DNA from: Pricia mediterranea
GTDB taxonomy: Bacteria; Bacteroidota; Bacteroidia; Flavobacteriales; Flavobacteriaceae
DNA: 64,000 nucleotides
Direction: 5' to 3'
Assembly (NCBI RefSeq): GCF_032248455.1
Contig: NZ_JAVTTP010000001.1
Coordinates: forward strand, 3,756,001-3,820,000
The position numbers and the translations under genes were made by a program. The notes beneath the pieces are model-generated. The model did not search any database. It worked only from the letters and a program-made list of their open reading frames with translations, and had not been told where the DNA came from. Shown in pieces: positions 54,036 through 62,978 of the stretch (its first letter is position 1; every line of letters begins with the position of its first letter).

Positions 54036-55598
54036 TTAAAATGCTTTATCGACAACCAACGTTTGGGTACGGTTGGCTATTTCCCAAGCGGTGTAAAAAA
54101 TAAGCCTGGTCCGATTTTCCAGCAGGTCGTAATTAATTTTTTCGACCGTATCACTGGGTTTATGGTAATCGGCGTGCGTTCCGTTAAAATAAAATATGAT
54201 GGGGATGTCGTTCTTGGCGAAATTATAGTGATCGCTCCGGTAGTAAAATCGGTTCGGATCGTTTTCGTCGTTGTACGTATAATCCAATTCGATATGGGTA
54301 TACTTGTCGTTCACCGCTTCGGATAGATCGTGCAGGTCGGTGCTCAATTTGTCCGATCCTATCAAATAAAGGTAATTGCGGTCGCCTTCGTATTTAGGGT
54401 CGATGCGACCGATCATATCTATGTTGAGGTTTGCGACCGTATTTTCCAACGGAAATATCGGATCGATATCCGTATAGTAGCGCGAACCCAAAAGCCCTTT
54501 TTCTTCCCCGGTTACATGAAGAAAGACAATGGCCCTATTGGGCCCCTGCCCGGCATCGGCGGCTTTTTTAAAGGCTTCAGCGATTTCCAACATGGCGACC
54601 GTGCCCGAACCGTCGTCGTCTGCCCCGTTATTGATCTGCCCGTCGGCAGTGATGCCGATATGATCTAGATGGGAGGAAATCACCAGATATTCATCCGGTT
54701 TTTCCGTGCCTTTGATAATGGCAACGACGTTTTCAGAATCCACTTCTTCATTTTCGCTTTGAATGTCGAGACTTAGCTTTACCGGTAGCGTTTCGGGGGT
54801 ATCGTTTGCCTCAATTTCGGGCAGCATGGCCTTGGCCAGGGTGGCATCGACAAAGAAATTGGCAAATTCTGTATCGTTGTCGTCCGCCAATTGCATTCTA
54901 CCGCTTCCATTGTTCTTCATATAATCGAAACGATTTTTAAAGCGGCCAAAGTTCTGCTCATCGTAGTAAAAAACTGCCGATGCGCCCTTATCGGATGCCA
55001 GTTCCATACGTTTTGCGATGGATTCTGACATATTGCTCCAAATCGATTTTTCATCGGAGCCGGATATGATGTATGATCCATCCTCGTTTTTAGGCTCACC
55101 CCCTTTGATCAAGATGGCTTTCCCCTTGACATCCAGTCCCTTGTAATCCGAATAATCGTCCTCTTCAATTCCATAGCCTGCATATACGACATTGTTATAG
55201 GTGCCTTGGGCCTTCGCAAAAGTAAGCAAGTGGGCACCCAGGTAAAACTCCTCTCCATTGACGGTCACAGAACCAGTGGGCAATTGCGCGAGTTCTAAAG
55301 GTACCTTCTGAAAGTAGTTTCCGTTTCCCTTTGCTGCGGGGATGTCCATTTGCTCGTATTCGGCCTTGAGGTACTCCACCGCCTTTTTTTGGCCTGGTTC
55401 CCCGGTTTCCCTACCCTCGAATTCATCGGAGGCGTAGATGTATAGATGATCCTTTAGTTCCGATTCGGTTATCGTTTCGGCATAGGGTGTAGGATCGGGC
55501 GTCTGATCCAAGCTGGTGGTTCCAGTGGACTCCGAAGCCGTTTGTGTAGAATTGCAGGCCATGGCCAGTCCCAGCACCAAGAATGCGATGTTTTTCAT
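54036..55598 (-). CDS. M28 family metallopeptidase lipoprotein
   Basis: 520 residues. The lipobox VLGLAMAC at Cys15 is followed by a Ser/Thr-rich linker. A PA-type insert lies in the middle (KGLDVKGKAILIKGGEP). The M28 di-zinc site is complete: VISSHLDHIG, NNGADDDGSGTVAMLE, HVTGEEKGLLGSRYY, NLNIDMIGRID and RSDHYNFAKNDIPIIFY. It is probably an aminopeptidase anchored on the periplasmic or outer surface. It is transcribed toward the tRNA-His gene and stands alone. Confidence 0.93.
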   Translation of the reverse strand: MKNIAFLVLGLAMACNSTQTASESTGTTSLDQTPDPTPYAETITESELKDHLYIYASDEFEGRETGEPGQKKAVEYLKAEYEQMDIPAAKGNGNYFQKVPLELAQLPTGSVTVNGEEFYLGAHLLTFAKAQGTYNNVVYAGYGIEEDDYSDYKGLDVKGKAILIKGGEPKNEDGSYIISGSDEKSIWSNMSESIAKRMELASDKGASAVFYYDEQNFGRFKNRFDYMKNNGSGRMQLADDNDTEFANFFVDATLAKAMLPEIEANDTPETLPVKLSLDIQSENEEVDSENVVAIIKGTEKPDEYLVISSHLDHIGITADGQINNGADDDGSGTVAMLEIAEAFKKAADAGQGPNRAIVFLHVTGEEKGLLGSRYYTDIDPIFPLENTVANLNIDMIGRIDPKYEGDRNYLYLIGSDKLSTDLHDLSEAVNDKYTHIELDYTYNDENDPNRFYYRSDHYNFAKNDIPIIFYFNGTHADYHKPSDTVEKINYDLLENRTRLIFYTAWEIANRTQTLVVDKAF

Positions 55599-55899
55599 GT
55601 CAGTACAATTTGTATTGCGTAAACGGCAAAAATAGGAAAAACAAGGAGATAAATCCCCGTGGGATTATTCGTATAATTAACAAGGTTGGCATTGGTGCAC
55701 GTCCGGCCCCTCGAAAACCGATTGCATGTACTTCATGGCACCTGAACTGTAAAGGCCGTGGAGGCATTAAAATACGATGGTCGAAAGAACCTCCACGTGT
55801 TGCGGGGCTTTGGATCGGGCCCCGCTGGTTCGCTACCCTTAGGTGGGTTCAGGGCTTGTTCTAGGCGTTTAAAAACCAGTTATATGAGAATTTTTCAAA
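55599..55899. other. Gap between peptidase and AraC genes
   Basis: About 300 bases. An inverted repeat cgtggagg/cctccacg (55757-55764 and 55790-55797) and a GC-rich block (gggccccgctggttcgctaccc near 55820) are seen, but no gene. The peptidase promoter should lie near 55600-55680. Confidence 0.4.
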
Positions 55900-56730
55900 T
55901 CAGCCGTTAAATTTGGAAGGGGTGCTTCCCTTTAACTTTTTGAACTGGCGGTTGAAATTCGATATGGATGAAAAACCGGATTGCTCCGAAATTTCCAGTA
56001 CGGAACGATTTCCATTTTTCAATAACAACTGGCAGGCGTGTTCGATGCGCAGCTCGATCAAAAATTGGAAATAGGTTTTGTTGGTACGCTGTTTAAAAAA
56101 ACGGCAGAAGGCGTTCGGGGTCATATGCACCAGGCCGGCGGTCTCTTTCAGGCTAATATCCTTTTGAAAATTGTTGATCGTGTATTCTAAGATCAGCTTC
56201 ATTCGCTCCCCTTCACGAATGCCGATTTCCTTGGGGTATGAAAATTGGGTCAAGGCTTTTTTCTCGCAGGTACAGAGTTTTTTTAGCAATAGCAAAAAAT
56301 GTGTCAAGCGTTCCAATCGATCGGATTCCAAGATCCGAAGCATTAATTTTTCCACCTCCTCGTTTTCCGTCGGGCGGAACCCTTCTTTGACCATATTAAA
56401 AAAGGGCAGTACCTCTTCGAGATCCTTAAGTTCAAAAAAACCTTTCCCAAAAGTTCTTTCCGTAAAGAACAATGAAATCATATGCACCCCGCCGGGCGCC
56501 GGCTCGTGGTTAAAAAAATGTGGACAGTTAGGGGCGATGGCAAAAAAATCCCCGGGTACAAACGGGTGTATGCTATCGCCGACAATCAATTTGCCCTTAC
56601 CCCGAACGATCAGGCTCAATTGCACTTCTTCATGTTGGTGCAGTTGGTCGTAGAATTGGGGCACCCGGTCTTCCTGTACGATCAGGGTCTCCCGCGGGGA
56701 CTTGGGAATCTTAAAAGGAAGAACTTTCAT
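55900..56730 (-). CDS. AraC family transcriptional regulator, probable regulator of hydroxyproline genes
   Basis: 276 residues from the ATG at 56730 (MKVLPFKIPKSPRETL); an in-frame ATG at 56751 adds seven residues across a promoter-like element. The N-terminal cupin sensor shows QLHQHEEVQLSLIVRGKGKL, VPGDFFAIAPNCPHFF. The C-terminal double helix-turn-helix is at about 180-276 (DISLKETAGLVHMTPNAFCR; VLEISEQSGFSSISNFNRQF). It is divergent from the hydroxyproline catabolic operon, the usual place for a pathway-specific activator. The inducer is presumably hydroxyproline or a derivative; that is inference. Confidence 0.9.
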   Translation of the reverse strand: MKVLPFKIPKSPRETLIVQEDRVPQFYDQLHQHEEVQLSLIVRGKGKLIVGDSIHPFVPGDFFAIAPNCPHFFNHEPAPGGVHMISLFFTERTFGKGFFELKDLEEVLPFFNMVKEGFRPTENEEVEKLMLRILESDRLERLTHFLLLLKKLCTCEKKALTQFSYPKEIGIREGERMKLILEYTINNFQKDISLKETAGLVHMTPNAFCRFFKQRTNKTYFQFLIELRIEHACQLLLKNGNRSVLEISEQSGFSSISNFNRQFKKLKGSTPSKFNG

Positions 56731-56735
56731 TTGAG

Positions 56736-56743
56736 CAAATATA
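56736..56743 (-). promoter_or_regulatory. -7 element abutting the AraC start
   Basis: Minus-strand tatatttg matches TAnnTTTG and ends 5 bases before the preferred ATG, with tttc about 18 bases further upstream as a weak -33. If used, the transcript would be leaderless or nearly so. Confidence 0.4.
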
Positions 56744-56884
56744 CATCCCATATAATTGAAATCGTCCTAAAATTGGATAATATAGTCTCGACTATTGATA
56801 ACATCCGATTAAAAATAATGTGGATTTCTGGTTATTTTTGAACCAGCATCCGAACTCTAAATGTGCTAGGACCAGAATTTCGAG

Positions 56885-57150
56885 GATTCAGGAGATCATA
56901 ATCGACCTCCGAATCCGAAACCCGTTGTACCCCTTGTCTATCCCATAATCCGTAACCGTTAACCCATAACGAGCAACACCGAGCGATTCCGATAACACGC
57001 AACTCATAACGCATAACTCCCTAATCATAACTTCTAACCTTAAATCCGTAACGCTAAATCCTTCAATCCCAATACCGTAATCCATGACCACTGCCGTTAT
57101 CCTTAATCCGTACCCCATAGCCTCATGGCCACAACCCATAAATACCTAAT
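56885..57150. repeat. Degenerate ccgtaac/cataac array in the AraC-operon divergent region
   Basis: About 260 bases filled with variants of a 6-8 base word on the plus strand: cccataatcc, gtaaccgtt, acccataac, ctcataacg, cataactccc, cttctaacc, ttaaatccg, taacgctaaatcc. No frame is coding-like. It fills the divergent space in front of the hydroxyproline operon and therefore lies in its regulatory region. Confidence 0.75.
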
Positions 57151-57175
57151 GCTAACTACTATAAAACAATAAGAC

Positions 57176-58117
57176 ATGAAATTCGAATGGAAAGGGGTAA
57201 TGCCCGCTATTACCACAAAATTTACGGATGACGATACGTTAGATATGAAGATGTTCGCGAAGAATATCAACGCGCAGCTCGATGCGGGGGTGCACGGAAT
57301 CGTTTTAGGGGGATCTCTTGGGGAGGCCAGCACCTTGACCTCGGACGAAAAAGTCGAACTCATAAAGGAGACGGCTCGGCTTGTCGATAAAAAAATTCCC
57401 GTAATCATGACGGTCGCCGAACAGGCCACCACCGTTGCTGTCTCTGAGGCGCAAAAAGCCCAGGAAAGCGGGGCGGACGGCTTGATGGTCTTGCCCCCGA
57501 TGCGGTACCGGTCCACCGACCATGAAACCGTAGAATTTTTTAAGGAAATTGCGAAGAGTGTTGATTTGCCCGTCATGATCTACAATAATCCGGTGGACTA
57601 TAAGATCGAGGTGACCGGGGATATGTTCGAAGAGCTTTTGAAATTGGACAATGTTCAGGCGGTTAAGGAATCGACACGGGACGTGATTAACATCGGAAGG
57701 TTGCAAAATCGTTTCGGTCACCGGCTCAAGGTGCTGACCGGGGTAGATCCCCTCGCGCTCGAAAGCCTGCTATTGGGAGCCGACGGATGGGTAGCGGGAC
57801 TGGTCTGCGCTTTTCCCGCAGAAACCGTGGCAATCTATGAACTGGCCAAGGCCGGATACGTGAAGGAGGCCACGGCCATCTACCGCTGGTTTCTGCCCTT
57901 GTTGGAGCTGGATATCGTTCCGCAATTGGTACAGAATATCAAACTGGCGGAAGTGGCTACTGGAATCGGTACGGAAAATGTTAGAAAACCTCGGATGGAT
58001 TTACAGGGGGATGAGCGGGAAAGGGTGTTAAAGGTAATCGATGATTCCCTCAAGACCCGTCCCACATTACCGGATTACAAGAATTTGGACCCGATTAGAG
58101 GCACGGCCTCTGCTTAG
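57176..58117 (+). CDS. DapA-family lyase, probable 1-pyrroline-4-hydroxy-2-carboxylate deaminase
   Basis: 313 residues, class I aldolase/DHDPS superfamily. The Schiff-base lysine is in NVQAVKESTRD (Lys164) with Tyr136 in MIYNNPVDY. The phosphate- or carboxylate-loop GGSLGEASTLTSDEK is at about 45-59. In the trans-4-hydroxyproline pathway this family converts 1-pyrroline-4-hydroxy-2-carboxylate to alpha-ketoglutarate semialdehyde with loss of ammonia. The other three pathway enzymes follow on the same strand, so this role is favoured over lysine synthesis. It is the first gene of the operon. Confidence 0.88.
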   Translation: MKFEWKGVMPAITTKFTDDDTLDMKMFAKNINAQLDAGVHGIVLGGSLGEASTLTSDEKVELIKETARLVDKKIPVIMTVAEQATTVAVSEAQKAQESGADGLMVLPPMRYRSTDHETVEFFKEIAKSVDLPVMIYNNPVDYKIEVTGDMFEELLKLDNVQAVKESTRDVINIGRLQNRFGHRLKVLTGVDPLALESLLLGADGWVAGLVCAFPAETVAIYELAKAGYVKEATAIYRWFLPLLELDIVPQLVQNIKLAEVATGIGTENVRKPRMDLQGDERERVLKVIDDSLKTRPTLPDYKNLDPIRGTASA

Positions 58118-58160
58118 GGAATGAGCCCTTGAAAGGCTATGAGAATAAGTTAATGTCTGT

Positions 58161-58238
58161 TCGAGCGCAGTCGAGAACTTCGGCCCGCCCGCTTGTTCAG
58201 GTCTCGACTGCGCTCGACCTGACAAACCTCGACTGCGC
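58161..58238. repeat. Long perfect palindrome plus a third repeat copy
   Basis: tcgagcgcagtcgaga (58161-58176) and tctcgactgcgctcga (58202-58217) are perfect 16-bp inverted arms around a 25-base loop. A third copy ctcgactgcgc follows at 58228-58238, then a smaller tctccgt/acggaga pair. It lies between the first two genes of the operon. It looks like a dispersed palindromic element and could also end or stabilise the first transcript. Confidence 0.85.
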
Positions 58239-58393
58239 CTCTCTCCGTCCACATCGAGAGGCTCGAACGGAGAAACCTAGTTGATTTCATGATTCAAGCC
58301 ATAGATTTCCTTCTCAAATCTTAAACCATTCTTAACAGCATTTTTACCCCGCTTCCTTTATCTTAGCGAGGAACCCAAAAACAAAAACAGCAT

Positions 58394-59977
58394 ATGATCA
58401 CCGGCAAAAACTATATCGGAAAAGAATTGTCCGCCAAAGGCAGTGACACCTACAGCACTTTTGACCCCAAACTGAACCTAAAGACGGATTGGACGTTCCA
58501 CGAGGCGACCAAGGAAGAAATCGATGCCGCGGCCGATAAGGCGCAAGAGGCCTTTCAACGCTACAAGAGCTTTTCCGGCGAGAAAAAAGCGGAATTTTTG
58601 GTCGCTATCGCCGAAGAGATCGAGGCTCTGGGCGACCCGCTTATCGACACGTATATCAGGGAATCGGGATTGCCAGAGGGTCGCGCCAAAGGCGAACGCG
58701 GACGGACTATGGGCCAGTTAAGGGCCTTTGCCGATTTACTCCGGGAAGGGTCTTGGGTGGAGGCGACCATCGATACGGCACAACCGGAACGGGAGCCGAT
58801 GCCGAAGGTAGATCTCCGTAAAATGCTAGTGCCGATCGGTCCCATAGCGGTGTTTGGCGCCAGTAATTTTCCCTTTGCTTTTTCTACCGCAGGCGGCGAT
58901 ACTGCCAGTGCCCTTGCAGCCGGCTGTCCCGTTATCGTAAAAAGCCATCCACTACATTCGGGTACTGGCGAACTGATTTCCTCTGCCATTATCAAGGCCG
59001 CGGAGCGCACGGGAATGCCCGATGGGGTGTTTTCAAACTTGAACAGCAGCGGTATCGAGGTCGGTCAAAGATTGGTCATGCATCCTAAAGTAAAGGGGGT
59101 AGGGTTTACCGGTAGCATCAAGGGCGGCACCGCACTTTATCAACTGGCCAACGAACGGGACGAACCCATTCCCGTTTTTGCCGAGATGGGCAGTATCAAT
59201 CCCGTGGTCGCATTGCCATCCGCCCTGATGGACAAGGGCGACGATTGGGCTAAGCAATACGCGGGGTCCATCATGCTGGGAGGGGGACAGTTTTGTACCA
59301 ATCCAGGATTGATATTGGGGATGGAAAGTCACTCTTTAGACCGTTTTGTAGATACTTTGGGAAAGGAAATCGAACAATTGGAACCGACCTGTATGTTGCA
59401 TCCCGACATCCACCGTAATTATGAAAAGGGAAAGCAGGAACTTTCGGGGGAGCAGGGCACCCATGTGGTGGCCGATTATGAGTCTGAAGTGGCTCCCAAT
59501 GTGGCCCAACAAAAAGTGCTTGCGGTCAAGGGTTCCGATTTTCTGCAAAATACGAAATTGCACCAAGAAGTGTTCGGACCATTTTCTATCGTGGTCCGAT
59601 GTAAAGATGCGGGGGAGTTGGAGAAAGTCCTGAACAAATTGGAGGGGCAATTGACCGGTACCATTCTCGGCAGTGCCGACGAAGTTGTGAAACACGATAC
59701 TGTTGTCGATGCGCTTCGGTCCAAGGTCGGCCGTATCATTTTTAATGGGGTCCCGACGGGGGTCGAAGTCTGTCCCGCGATGCAGCATGGTGGACCTTTT
59801 CCCGCTTCCACCGACAGCCGGTTCACCTCGGTGGGCACTTCCGCGGCCAGACGTTGGGTGCGTCCCGTGGCCTTTCAGAACTGGCCCGCAGCTTCGTTGC
59901 CCGACGCACTCAAGGACGCGAATCCCTTAGGCATTTCCAGGATCGTTGATGGACAACATACCGATGCGAAAATCTAA
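58394..59977 (+). CDS. NADP-type aldehyde dehydrogenase, probable alpha-ketoglutaric semialdehyde dehydrogenase
   Basis: 527 residues. Catalytic Cys301 is in LGGGQFCTNPG, the general base Glu264 in VFAEMGSINP, and the oxyanion Asn158 in FGASNFPFAFS. The cofactor region is AAGCPVIVKSHPLHSGTGE; the His in KSHPLHSG is typical of the type III KGSA/2,5-dioxovalerate dehydrogenase group. It oxidises alpha-ketoglutarate semialdehyde to alpha-ketoglutarate, the last step of hydroxyproline use. Its stop is 4 bases before the next gene. Confidence 0.92.
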   Translation: MITGKNYIGKELSAKGSDTYSTFDPKLNLKTDWTFHEATKEEIDAAADKAQEAFQRYKSFSGEKKAEFLVAIAEEIEALGDPLIDTYIRESGLPEGRAKGERGRTMGQLRAFADLLREGSWVEATIDTAQPEREPMPKVDLRKMLVPIGPIAVFGASNFPFAFSTAGGDTASALAAGCPVIVKSHPLHSGTGELISSAIIKAAERTGMPDGVFSNLNSSGIEVGQRLVMHPKVKGVGFTGSIKGGTALYQLANERDEPIPVFAEMGSINPVVALPSALMDKGDDWAKQYAGSIMLGGGQFCTNPGLILGMESHSLDRFVDTLGKEIEQLEPTCMLHPDIHRNYEKGKQELSGEQGTHVVADYESEVAPNVAQQKVLAVKGSDFLQNTKLHQEVFGPFSIVVRCKDAGELEKVLNKLEGQLTGTILGSADEVVKHDTVVDALRSKVGRIIFNGVPTGVEVCPAMQHGGPFPASTDSRFTSVGTSAARRWVRPVAFQNWPAASLPDALKDANPLGISRIVDGQHTDAKI

Positions 59978-59981
59978 AGAC

Positions 59982-61739
59982 ATGGTAAAACAGTTCCACC
60001 CAATAGTAATTGTACTGTGCGCCACGGTTTTCGCAGTAGGATCCCTATCCGCGCAGGAATGGGGGAACACCGAGCAAAGCAATGACGCATCCAGACATCT
60101 TGACTCGATCATCAAAACAGTACAGGAATTTAAACCCTATGACGAAAAAGAGTATCCCTTGGGAAGATACGAGGCGGATTTGGAACGCAGGAAGTCCGAA
60201 TTTGCACAAAAACAGTTACAGCGGCTTGATTCTATTTCCATGGCAAAGCTCTCCGAAACCGAGGCAATTTCTTTGGAACTGTTGCGATTTGTGCTTCAGG
60301 ATAGAATACATCGGTATAAATTTCAGATGTACTTGAACCCGATTTTGGCCGATTCGGGCTTTCACCTGAACCTAAATTATCGAATTCAGCCGATTCTCTC
60401 GTATGAGGATGCCCGGAACTATTTGGACGTGCTGAACGCGATCCCCCGTTATACCGAGCAGCAACTCGTCCTTATCCGGGAGGGATTGCAAAATGGCATG
60501 TCCCAGCCCAAGGTAATTTTCAAGGGATACGAATCCACTTACGACCAGCACATTGTATCCGACTTTAAGCAAAGTGAGTTCTACGTCCCCTTCGAAAACC
60601 TTCCAAATACGATGACCGGAAAGCAAAAAGATTCGGTGCTCACCGCTGCCCGTACGGCCGTTGAGGAAAGCGTGGTTCCATCCTTTAAAAAAATAAAATC
60701 CTTTTTTGAAGAGGAATACGTCCCCAATACCCGGGAGACCTTGGGCGTCTCAGAAACCCCCGAGGGAAAGGAATATTATCAGAACCGAATCAATTTTTAC
60801 ACCACCACGACGGAGTATACTGCCGATGACATTCACAACATTGGCTTACGGGAAGTGGCCCGCATAAAAGCCGAAATGGAGGCGATTATCGAGGAGGTAG
60901 GTTTTGAAGGGGATTTCGCGGAATTCCTCAAATTTCTTCGTACAGATAAGCGATTTTACCCTAAAACGGGTAAAGCATTGTTGCAAGAGGCACGGGATAT
61001 CGCCAAGCGTATCGACGCCGAACTGCCCAAATATTTCAAGACGTTGCCCCGAAGACCGTACGGTGTCAAGAAGGTCGCCGATGCCATCGCCCCCAAATAT
61101 ACCGCAGGTCGTTATTCTGGTCCAAGTAGCGAGACAGAGCCCGGATGGTATCTGGTCAACACCTATAAACTGGACAGCCGGACCCTTTATACTCTGCCCG
61201 CGCTTACCGCCCATGAAGCCGTGCCGGGTCATCATCTGCAGGGATCGCTGAACCGGGAACTGGGCGATAGCATTCCCAAATTCCGTAAAAACATGTACCT
61301 GTCCGCCTATGGCGAGGGTTGGGCGCTGTACACCGAATTCTTGGCCGATGAAATGGGGATTTACACTACCCCCTACGAGCAATTCGGTAAACTCACCTAC
61401 GAAATGTGGCGCGCTTGCCGGTTGGTGGTCGATACCGGCATCCACGCCAAAGGCTGGACGCGGGAGCAGGTGGTGGACTATATGTTGTCGAATACGGCAC
61501 TTTCCGAACATGAGGTAAATACCGAGACCGATCGTTATATCTCTTGGCCAGGGCAGGCGATAACGTATAAAATGGGGGAGCTAAAGATTCGGGAACTTCG
61601 AAAAAAGGCCCAAGATGCTCTCGGCCCCAAGTTCGATATCCGGCAGTTCCATGAGATCATCCTGGAACAGGGTACGGTAACCTTGCCTATTTTAGAACGT
61701 CGGGTCAATGCGTACATTGAATCGGAACGCGATGCCTAA
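59982..61739 (+). CDS. Exported DUF885 family protein, putative metallopeptidase
   Basis: About 585 residues from the ATG at 59982, just past the dehydrogenase stop; earlier in-frame Mets (59946, 59964) overlap that gene and delay the signal peptide. The signal peptide ends VGSLSAQ. The family metal motif THEAVPGHHLQGS is at about residues 410-420 with GEGWALYTEFLADEMGIY downstream, consistent with a gluzincin-like zinc site. DUF885 proteins are poorly characterised; some are reported or predicted carboxypeptidases. Being inside a hydroxyproline operon suggests it releases hydroxyproline from peptides. It overlaps the epimerase start by 8 bases. Confidence 0.88.
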   Translation: MVKQFHPIVIVLCATVFAVGSLSAQEWGNTEQSNDASRHLDSIIKTVQEFKPYDEKEYPLGRYEADLERRKSEFAQKQLQRLDSISMAKLSETEAISLELLRFVLQDRIHRYKFQMYLNPILADSGFHLNLNYRIQPILSYEDARNYLDVLNAIPRYTEQQLVLIREGLQNGMSQPKVIFKGYESTYDQHIVSDFKQSEFYVPFENLPNTMTGKQKDSVLTAARTAVEESVVPSFKKIKSFFEEEYVPNTRETLGVSETPEGKEYYQNRINFYTTTTEYTADDIHNIGLREVARIKAEMEAIIEEVGFEGDFAEFLKFLRTDKRFYPKTGKALLQEARDIAKRIDAELPKYFKTLPRRPYGVKKVADAIAPKYTAGRYSGPSSETEPGWYLVNTYKLDSRTLYTLPALTAHEAVPGHHLQGSLNRELGDSIPKFRKNMYLSAYGEGWALYTEFLADEMGIYTTPYEQFGKLTYEMWRACRLVVDTGIHAKGWTREQVVDYMLSNTALSEHEVNTETDRYISWPGQAITYKMGELKIRELRKKAQDALGPKFDIRQFHEIILEQGTVTLPILERRVNAYIESERDA

Positions 61740-62739
61740 ACACACCTTTGTCTGTATCGACGCCCATACCGCGGGCAATCCCGTGCGGGTCGTCGCTCGG
61801 GGCGGTCCGAAGCTGCAGGGCGCGGATATGAGCGAAAAAAGGCAGCATTTCTTAAGGGAATACGATTGGATCAGAACCGGCTTGATGTGCGAGCCAAGGG
61901 GACACGATATGATGAGCGGTAGTATATTTTACCCGCCTACCGACCCTGATAACGATTTTGGCATCCTTTTTATCGAGACCAGCGGCTGCCTGCCTATGTG
62001 CGGTCACGGTACGATAGGTTCGATCACTATTGGCATCGAAGAAGGATTGCTGCATCCAAAATCCTCCGGAAGGATCCGAATGGAAGCTCCTGCGGGCCTA
62101 GTGCTGATCGACTACGAAATGAAGGGAGAGCAGGTGGACCGTGTAACCCTGACCAACGTAAAATCGTATTTGGCGGCCACGGAACTTAGCGTGCAGAGCT
62201 CCGATTTGGGCGAGCTGGTCTTCGACGTGGCCTACGGCGGTAATTATTACGCCATTTTCGATGTGCAAAAAAACTTTTCGGGCATCAACAATTTTTCCGC
62301 TGGAAAACTGATCCATTTTAGTCAGGAAATCCGTGAGAAGATCAACCGGAAATATCGGAATAGGTTTATCCATCCCGAAGACGCTACCATTAGGGACGTG
62401 ACCCACCTCATGTGGACCGGGCAACCGATCTCTCCCTTGGCCACGGCACGGAATGCGGTTTTTTACGGGGATAAGGCAATCGATCGATCACCATGTGGTA
62501 CCGGTACCTCCGCACGGATGGCGCAATGGCATGCCAAGGGAAAACTGAAAATGGGAGACGAGTTTATCCATGAAAGCTATATAGGTTCACAGTTTACCGG
62601 AAGAGTAGAGGAGGAGTGCGATTTGGTCGGGATACCCGCCATTGTACCCAGTATTCGGGGATGGGCCAAGATTTATGGTCATAACACCATTACCATTGAC
62701 GACGACGATCCGTATGCGCACGGGTTTCAGGTGATTTGA
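61732..62739 (+). CDS. 4-hydroxyproline 2-epimerase (proline racemase family)
   Basis: About 335 residues from the ATG at 61732, which overlaps the end of the DUF885 gene by 8 bases; an upstream in-frame ATG at 61708 lies deeper inside it. Both catalytic cysteines are present: Cys90 in SGCLPMCGHGTIG and Cys255 in DRSPCGTGTSARM. Two Cys residues mean racemase or epimerase, not the Thr-type 3-hydroxyproline dehydratase. It interconverts trans-4-hydroxy-L-proline and cis-4-hydroxy-D-proline, the first step of the pathway. Context favours hydroxyproline over proline. It is cytoplasmic. Confidence 0.93.
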   Translation: MPKHTFVCIDAHTAGNPVRVVARGGPKLQGADMSEKRQHFLREYDWIRTGLMCEPRGHDMMSGSIFYPPTDPDNDFGILFIETSGCLPMCGHGTIGSITIGIEEGLLHPKSSGRIRMEAPAGLVLIDYEMKGEQVDRVTLTNVKSYLAATELSVQSSDLGELVFDVAYGGNYYAIFDVQKNFSGINNFSAGKLIHFSQEIREKINRKYRNRFIHPEDATIRDVTHLMWTGQPISPLATARNAVFYGDKAIDRSPCGTGTSARMAQWHAKGKLKMGDEFIHESYIGSQFTGRVEEECDLVGIPAIVPSIRGWAKIYGHNTITIDDDDPYAHGFQVI

Positions 62740-62744
62740 ACTGA

Positions 62745-62978
62745 TTTACGAGAAAATGTACTAATGAAACAAAACTAATGTAGTAATGAGACAATAGGTT
62801 AATGCGCCAATCGAATAATGTGGATGGACGATTAAGACAGGTTGACATTTTATTCTTTAAACCGGCCCATCTTCAAATTGCCAAGTCGATCAACATTAAA
62901 ACCCATAGTTATATTCTCACATTGCAAAATCGCTACATTAAAAACATTGTTACATTTACAAATTAGAACATTGATACA
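62745..62978. repeat. Degenerate ctaatg/acattg array leading into the next start codon
   Basis: The gap is largely variants of a short word: gtactaatgaaac, aactaatgtag, taatgagac, gttaatgcg, then ctcacattgc, ctacattaa, aacattgttacattt, gaacattgatacattg. The last acattg supplies the TTG start of the following gene. No coding frame is visible. Confidence 0.75.
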
